A DNA stretch of 64,000 nucleotides from Haemonchus contortus (taxonomy: Eukaryota; Nematoda; Chromadorea; Rhabditida; Trichostrongylidae): positions 16,767,293 through 16,831,292 of the forward strand of contig LS997565.1 in NCBI GenBank assembly GCA_000469685.2. The letters run 5' to 3'. The notes under the pieces were generated by a model that saw only the letters and a program-made list of their open reading frames with translations, had not been told where the DNA came from and ran no database searches. Every line of letters starts with the position of its first letter. Position 1 is the stretch's first letter. Both the position numbers and the translations under genes were made by a program. Below are positions 58,000 through 64,000 of the stretch, piece after piece.

Positions 58000-60900
58000 G
58001 ATCAGCAATTACAGGTTGGTGGGTTAAGTCCTATTCCATTTTTTTGATTGGTTGAATTAATATAGCAAATGATCCTCACAAAGGAGATATAATCCTTGAG
58101 AAAAGCATCCAGATCTCTATTCCTCTTCAGATTTATGCAGGCACCCATCTCTGGATCTGTACCAGGGAGAAATTGTTTTAAAAATTGGGACATTGCCAGG
58201 GGTAATCTTGAAGACGAAGAGAGACCAGTCCATCTGGACCTAGGCAAATTTCATGTTAGAGAAGGTGCTGAAGGTCTAAGAGAAGATCTTTCTTTGCTTG
58301 CGTGCTTCTGAGGAAAGTAGCATACCCTTGCTTTTCACTGCTGGCGTTGCCGTTCGGTCCCTGTCAAAGAGGGAGCAGATATACCGAACCGAATGAGAAG
58401 GAAAGAACTTTTCTGCCAACCTGACAAAACTGATGAAAATGGTTCGAATAGAGAAAGAAAGCCATTAAGAATGCCTCCAAGATCAGGTAACAATCGCTCC
58501 TAGATTGGATAATGTAGATGTAAAATTCAGTGGCTTCCGACTTACCACCATTACTGGAACTTGTCTCAAAATGTTTTCGTAGACGGTATTTCTTTAGAGC
58601 GAAAATCAGATGATGTGGAGGAATAGAATTCCGATGATGAGGTGTGGGAGGTACATACTTTCACACCCGTACTCATGTCACATTGACGCCACGACTAGGA
58701 ACCATATTCACTAGGCAATCTATCCCTTTTAGATGTGTTTTTTACGTAAATTTGTGTATAACTAATGTAGAGGTAGAAGCTAGATAAATGTACAATAACA
58801 ATATGGGTGCGGGAGTGTACGGTCACTTCCATCGGAACTGAAATTCGGCAAATTCCCTATGTTATCTCTCGCATGTCGAAAGCATTGTGGCTTCTTAATT
58901 TCTTTTCCGCTTCAGTGGAGAATGTGCCCCCTCTTCATAGGGTGCCCAGCGGAAGGTTTTGACCACAAGAGCCGGAGAAAATTGATCGCTGCACTCGCTT
59001 CCAGCTGGCTTCGCTTGGTTCACGGACAGCCAGCTCATCACTACTAGTTAATATGACGTCAGTGGGTCAATGCCATCCTTTGTGTATTTGATAGCTCTAA
59101 CGGATATTGCTGTCATTCAGAATTTCTCAGGACGATGAAAAATTGTACGAGGCACCCAGCCTATCCGGCAAAGGAACTCAGTAAAGTCTTCAAAGCACTC
59201 AAGAGAATGGGCAAAAATAAATAAAAAAAATAGCTTTTAGGAGAATGTTTAGAGTAATAAAAAATAGAATAGTGAAAAATCAAGACATAATAAAAACTTT
59301 GTTTTTATTCTCTCAACCAGATCAATGCTACATATTTTGAACTGATACTAAAATTTATAAATTTTGAGTAGCACAGGGTGAAGCCTGATCATAAATTAGT
59401 GCCATCTTCCCATTAGTCTTGGCTCCTCCTACAGCAACAACACTTTAAGGGATCGTGAAAAAAGATACCAGAATAGAGTTTAACTCGGAATCGTTCCCTG
59501 AATCTCAAAAAGTTGGTCAGCTTTACGTTCATGGGGTCTGATTCCATTCTTGATACAAGAAGCATTCCAAGTGGTAGCACCCAAGGATCAACTTCTTCGA
59601 ACAACTCGTCCAAATCTCAATTCAAGCCTGACAAGTGCTGGCGATTCTCCTCGAATGTTCAATTAATCAGACCACCCAAGTGTTTTTAGCCCTCATGGTC
59701 ATGGTTCTTCAATCAACTTACATGTTTTCATCAGTGAAGTATGGCCCCTATTTTCGTGCGAATCTTTTGCGTGTGCATGATCAGAACAAGCGAAAAACTC
59801 GTCTCAAGATCCCTTCGACATACGGCCGTCAAGGAAAAAGCTATTCTTAGGGAAATGCCATGAGATAGAAGATCGCGAAGCCAAGTCGTGCAAGATGGCA
59901 TCAACAGAATCCCTTCGGTAAGGTTCCGTTCTGCAAGTGTTGGTACGGGGACAGCCGAGCTCAAAACAAATTGTTGTTGCATGCTTCCACTGCCGCCGGC
60001 AGTTTTTTGCAGCTGGAGGAATAGCTCTATTTTACCAAAATCAGAACGGTGCTTGAATGGTTCGATTATAATGTCACGGGCCGGCACTAAAAGGTGTTTC
60101 TCCCATCCTCATATCATTGTTTGCACAGGACACTATGTATCAGATATCTGACTCCCGGAGAAAATCAGCTTTGATGACGACGACATACGAAACTTAAATG
60201 CGGGGTCTCCTACATAGACGGTGGCTCGTTCTTAACAAAATACGCCATCCTTTACTAATCATTTACTTACTACAATTCGGTTAATCGGTGTCTGGGCGAT
60301 GGAACTCCGTACAACTGTGATGCGTGGCCTCGTGATGCAATTGAGGTTTTTCTAGAGCCGAAAGAGCCATGGTTGCTTGCTTCCAAAATCTCGTATGAGT
60401 CATATCCATTGCCAACAAACTTTCAAGTCAGTGATTCCTCATGAAAAAGCCCAGTTGCCCTCCTGCTCTGTTCTCTCAGGATTTTCCGTCGTGCAAGTCA
60501 GCCAGTTCTTGTAAAGAGTATATGGTATTGGTACAAGACAATCTCGATCAGAACGATCAATTTCCGGAGAATCTTGTGTAAAAAAATCAAAATGGAAACA
60601 AAAGTACCCTCCCCAGTAGACATATGTACACAGTGCACAGTGCATGCATTAGGGACTGGGAGGAAAGAAAGCTCAGCGCAGTTATCTCAGATGGATATCG
60701 TTACCTTCAAAGAGACCCGTAAAAAATAAGATTTTGATTGAATATGAAATGAAGGACTCCCTTCGTGATTAAACGGCTGCTGCAAAAGATATAAGAGCTC
60801 AATGTGAAAACAAACAATACGAAAACAGCCCAATCTACTCTATCTAAACTTTTCTTCACGTTTGAATCATTTTCCACAGAAGAAGGGGCTTTTTAGCAAA

Positions 60901-61400
60901 GTTTTCACTTGAAATTGTAGGCAACAAGAAGAGCTCGATACTATTGAGTATTCAAGGCCACACGCTTTTGACTTACTGTACTGTACACTAGCAACTCGAG
61001 AGAAAAATAACTTTCTAGTTGGTATTCTTAATCGATCTAGGGGTTTATAAAATTCTATTGGTGCCGAATGACCCTAACTTCACATTCAGGTCGTGCAGCA
61101 AACGTCAGGTCGATTTGTTCAGTATTCAGCGGCGATTTAGGCAGTTTACACTGCCGTAGTGGTGCGTCCATTGCCTCGCTGATGAAAGATGAGTGCGAGT
61201 GAGCGCGAGAAATCTGAGAAATACAGGGCGGAATGGAAAGGTTGCGTGCTGTGAAGCGTTCGAAATGCTAGTCTTTGAGGAAAAAACGAATTGCCTTTCT
61301 GTTTAGCGAGCAGGGTGAGCTTAGCGTGACAAAAGAGTTATGGCTTGATATTCTAATAACTGCTGTTATTCCGACCCAGTAGAACGAAAATCTCACAAGG
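58000..61400. other. Long stretch without recognised genes
   Basis: Short frames (for example 58096-58311 plus, 59613-59413 minus, 60087-59731 minus) show no family motif, consistent splice chain or codon signal I can defend. There is no obvious tandem or inverted repeat. Confidence 0.35.
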
Positions 61401-61564
61401 TTGACGACGTGTGTACAAAACTTCGGTCTAGGACGGGACCCGAACTCGTTCTTGTGCCGTGTCCGGGCACCATGCTACAGTAGCTACAGTAGCACGGTGC
61501 CCAGATAGCACAAGTACGAGTTCGAGTCCTGTTCGAAACCAAAGTTTTGTCCACAACAGCTAAC
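61401..61564. repeat. Inverted pair of tRNA-like sequences
   Basis: Left arm 61401-61478 and right arm 61489-61564 are inverted copies (about 80% identity) around a 10-bp centre. Read outward, each contains an A-box-like TAGCACGGTGCCC and a B-box-like GTTCGAGTCC (61520-61529 on plus). They are too short and divergent to be called tRNA genes. Confidence 0.65.
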
Positions 61565-64000
61565 CTTTTGAAGTTGAACCGGATTTAGTTCCGTAGTAAC
61601 CGTGGGACTTGAAGAATGGCTTCCCTTGGTATAGCGGAGGGATCCCCATTGTCCGCGACCCGAGCTGTTGTACCACCTCCGATGAGCTCTGGCAGCGACG
61701 TTTCTCGGATGTCCGAAAGGTCCCAACAACAAACAGGTCCATTGGCAATAATCCAACCCAATAAATTTTTTTTTACTACGTCCAACTGTTCAATCGGTGC
61801 TCGAGGTCACTGACGTTTCCCCTGCCACAAACTTTCACTGTTTTCAAGGGCATCGATCTCTTTTGGCGATAATTTTCACTGCTATAGCTCTGAAGTTCTT
61901 TTTCTACGAGAACGCTCTTGTCCCTTCAGAAAATCTTCTATACTATATTAGCGATAAAGAAAGGCAAAGTCACCGCTCAATTGAGTTAGAGTTCTTTCTT
62001 GAAAAGAGGCAGAAAGAAAAAAAAAGCGTCAAAGAGCAAACACGTGGATTAGAAATGGCACTCTTTTAGTGGAGTTGTTTAAGTTGAAGTGATAATCCCT
62101 TATAATTCCACACCCACATCCCTTATTTTTTGATCAGCTGGCGATGTTACTTTAACAGAGTTCATACTGATGGAAGTCTGTGCAGATGGAGTGTAAAATC
62201 GGGTTAGTCAGAAGGTCAGCATGAAAAGAAGTCATCAGGTGGCATAATCGGAAGCATGTTCGGAATTTATGAGTGGTATAATGCTGTTTGAGGTGCTTGA
62301 CTTTAACTACGTGAATTTACTACTAACTAATTTGGGCGATCCACCCATTGGTAGTACATAGTGAAAACCAGGAGGATCTTCATTACCAGTTCCTGCGGAA
62401 CATATCCAGAGCCATTCCCACCGACATATTTTGCTTTCATAAAGAGCCCCAAGATGAAAACCTGGTGCAGTTTCTGTTCGACTATAGTGTTTTTGTATAT
62501 AGAACTCGTTGCGTTGGGATTCATCTATCTCCCTTTACTGCTACTGACCAGATGTCCCTTTCTATGCAGTAACCAAGTTCGAATCGCTACCTGTGCTTAC
62601 CAGTGCATTCCCTATCCCCTACCCACCGTGAACCAGATTCCCCTACATCTTTATGGCATTTAGGCCAAAACTAATGGCCATCAGCATCGGGTGAAAAAAT
62701 CAAGCTAAATCAAGTCGTAATAAATGCTTTTATATAGCTCCCGGTTCAACACCGACACCGATGGCCAGTTTAACGTGTTGTTCATTTAGATGCTGATAAG
62801 CAAAGGCCAAATTGTCAGTGAGAAAGCGAAAGCTAGTTAGGTCTACGTAGAGCCAGGATACTGTGCTCGGAAAGTGCAAAACAAGTTCGAGTGCCATCTG
62901 AAAAAGTTCTGCTTGAAAAAATCGCGGGCTTTCGAGAATTCAAAATTGGGCCTTTTCCCTTGGCTCTTTCGGCTAGAATAAAACATCATCCAACTGACGC
63001 AGCCACAGAGAATACTCACTCTTATACAAACAAATGCATTGAAGGTTTCATTCCGGGAATCAGATCGATGACGGACCTGGGATTATCGCTCGCGTGGAGA
63101 GAAATTCGCAGGAACCCCAACTCGGTAAATATTAGTGCAAAAGCATCCCATCGATTGCATTGGAGAACGACAGCGGTGCCAGAAAAAAAACCGACGGCGT
63201 AAGTGTCAAACATGCCAACAAACACAAACAACTAGCTTCCGATTTCCTTTGAAGATACATAAGGAAGCCATGACACCATGGGCAGCCTTGAACACTCTGA
63301 ACACTCGGAACACTCGCATACTGCCTTCCCCCTCCCTTCCAAACGATAGTATTAAACTATTCGTTAGTAGTTCTGCTGGAATTATTGGTACTATCAGTTG
63401 GCAAGGTTGAAAATTTTCATTCTCCAAGATTAAGGAAATCCCTCTACTCCAGAACTTTGCAGTGTAGAATGATTACGATCTAGTTTTGACTGGATTCCAT
63501 CTAAACCCCCTTTGTAGCATGACGAATTGGCCTTCGATATCTTTTAGGTTACTGTTCGAAAAGTTAAGAAAAATTTATAACTGGGATTGGATGAAAAAAT
63601 GAACAATTGGAAAGAATCTCCGGTCAAGAAAGCTGCAAACTTTTTAGAAGACAGTCATGTTTATATCCTCTTCTGAAGGAGCTGAAGTTTTTATTCATAA
63701 TCCAAAAAAGAACTTCAGAACCATAGCAATGAACATTATCGTTCAAAGAGATCGATGCCCTTGAAGGAATGCTCTGAAGGAACGAGGAAGCGAGAGAAGT
63801 CCCTCTCATTGTTGGTCAGGTGTAAAAAACAAAGTAGCAACGAAGAAAGTGAGGTGAGTATAAATGGGGTACAGAAAGGACCAACTCGCTTCTTTGAAAC
63901 TAATGGAAACAAACGGAAGGTAAATTGAAAAGAAAACAAAACAGAGTTTTTCGTAATGCCCCTCATTGCCTACCCTGGGGTTTTTCCACTAGATAACCGA
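61565..64000. other. Right end of window, no recognised genes
   Basis: Open frames at 62891-63202 (plus) and 63231-63022 (minus) overlap each other and carry no known motif. 62524-62327 (minus) has a protein-like composition (KLHQVFILGLFMKAKYVGG) but no recognised family. Confidence 0.35.

Noticed and set aside
61480..61535. tRNA gene in the inverted pair
   Set aside because: A cloverleaf cannot be drawn; only internal promoter-like boxes are present.

Overview
This window looks like nuclear DNA of a clade V nematode, probably a strongylid or hookworm-like worm. The basis is four clearly nematode-like intron-rich genes with short GT-AG introns, acceptor sites placed directly before start codons as expected for spliced-leader trans-splicing, a receptor guanylate cyclase of the worm GCY type, and introns and spacers full of transposon debris. 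I ran no searches. Family calls rest on motifs and on reading exons together so that splice phases agree.

Layout. Positions 100-2500 hold Penelope-like retroelement debris folded into a large imperfect palindrome. From 22039 down to at least 5749 (minus strand) lies a receptor-type guanylate cyclase with 15 recognisable exons: signal peptide, complete ligand-binding ectodomain, transmembrane segment and the start of the kinase-homology domain. Its catalytic end is not in view. One large intron (9924-16712) carries a full-length but dead RTE-type LINE with 12-bp target-site duplications, a TTAA-flanked MITE, a tRNA-derived SINE and a CR1-like LINE relic. From 22040 to 40100 is a repeat-rich region: a MITE with a perfect 89-bp hairpin, several copies of a roughly 120-bp module that adjoins CA-rich microsatellites, another MITE with a nested SINE, a second CR1-like relic, and a 1.26-kb foldback element with a 14 x 19-bp array.

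40101-51597 is the gene-dense part. Four plus-strand genes lie head to tail: SRP54 (signal recognition particle GTPase), RNASEH2B (RNase H2 subunit B), MRPS33 (mitochondrial ribosomal protein S33) and PNKP (polynucleotide kinase 3'-phosphatase). Poly(A)-signal-to-ATG distances of about 140 bp (SRP54 to RNASEH2B) and about 170 bp (MRPS33 to PNKP) suggest one or two nematode operons that pair housekeeping functions with nuclear genome maintenance.

From 51600 to 64000 the sequence is again mostly repeats (modules, SINEs, a mariner relic, a pair of direct repeats, an inverted tRNA-like pair), with one weakly supported minus-strand exon pair. I see no CRISPR array, rRNA or canonical functional tRNA gene.
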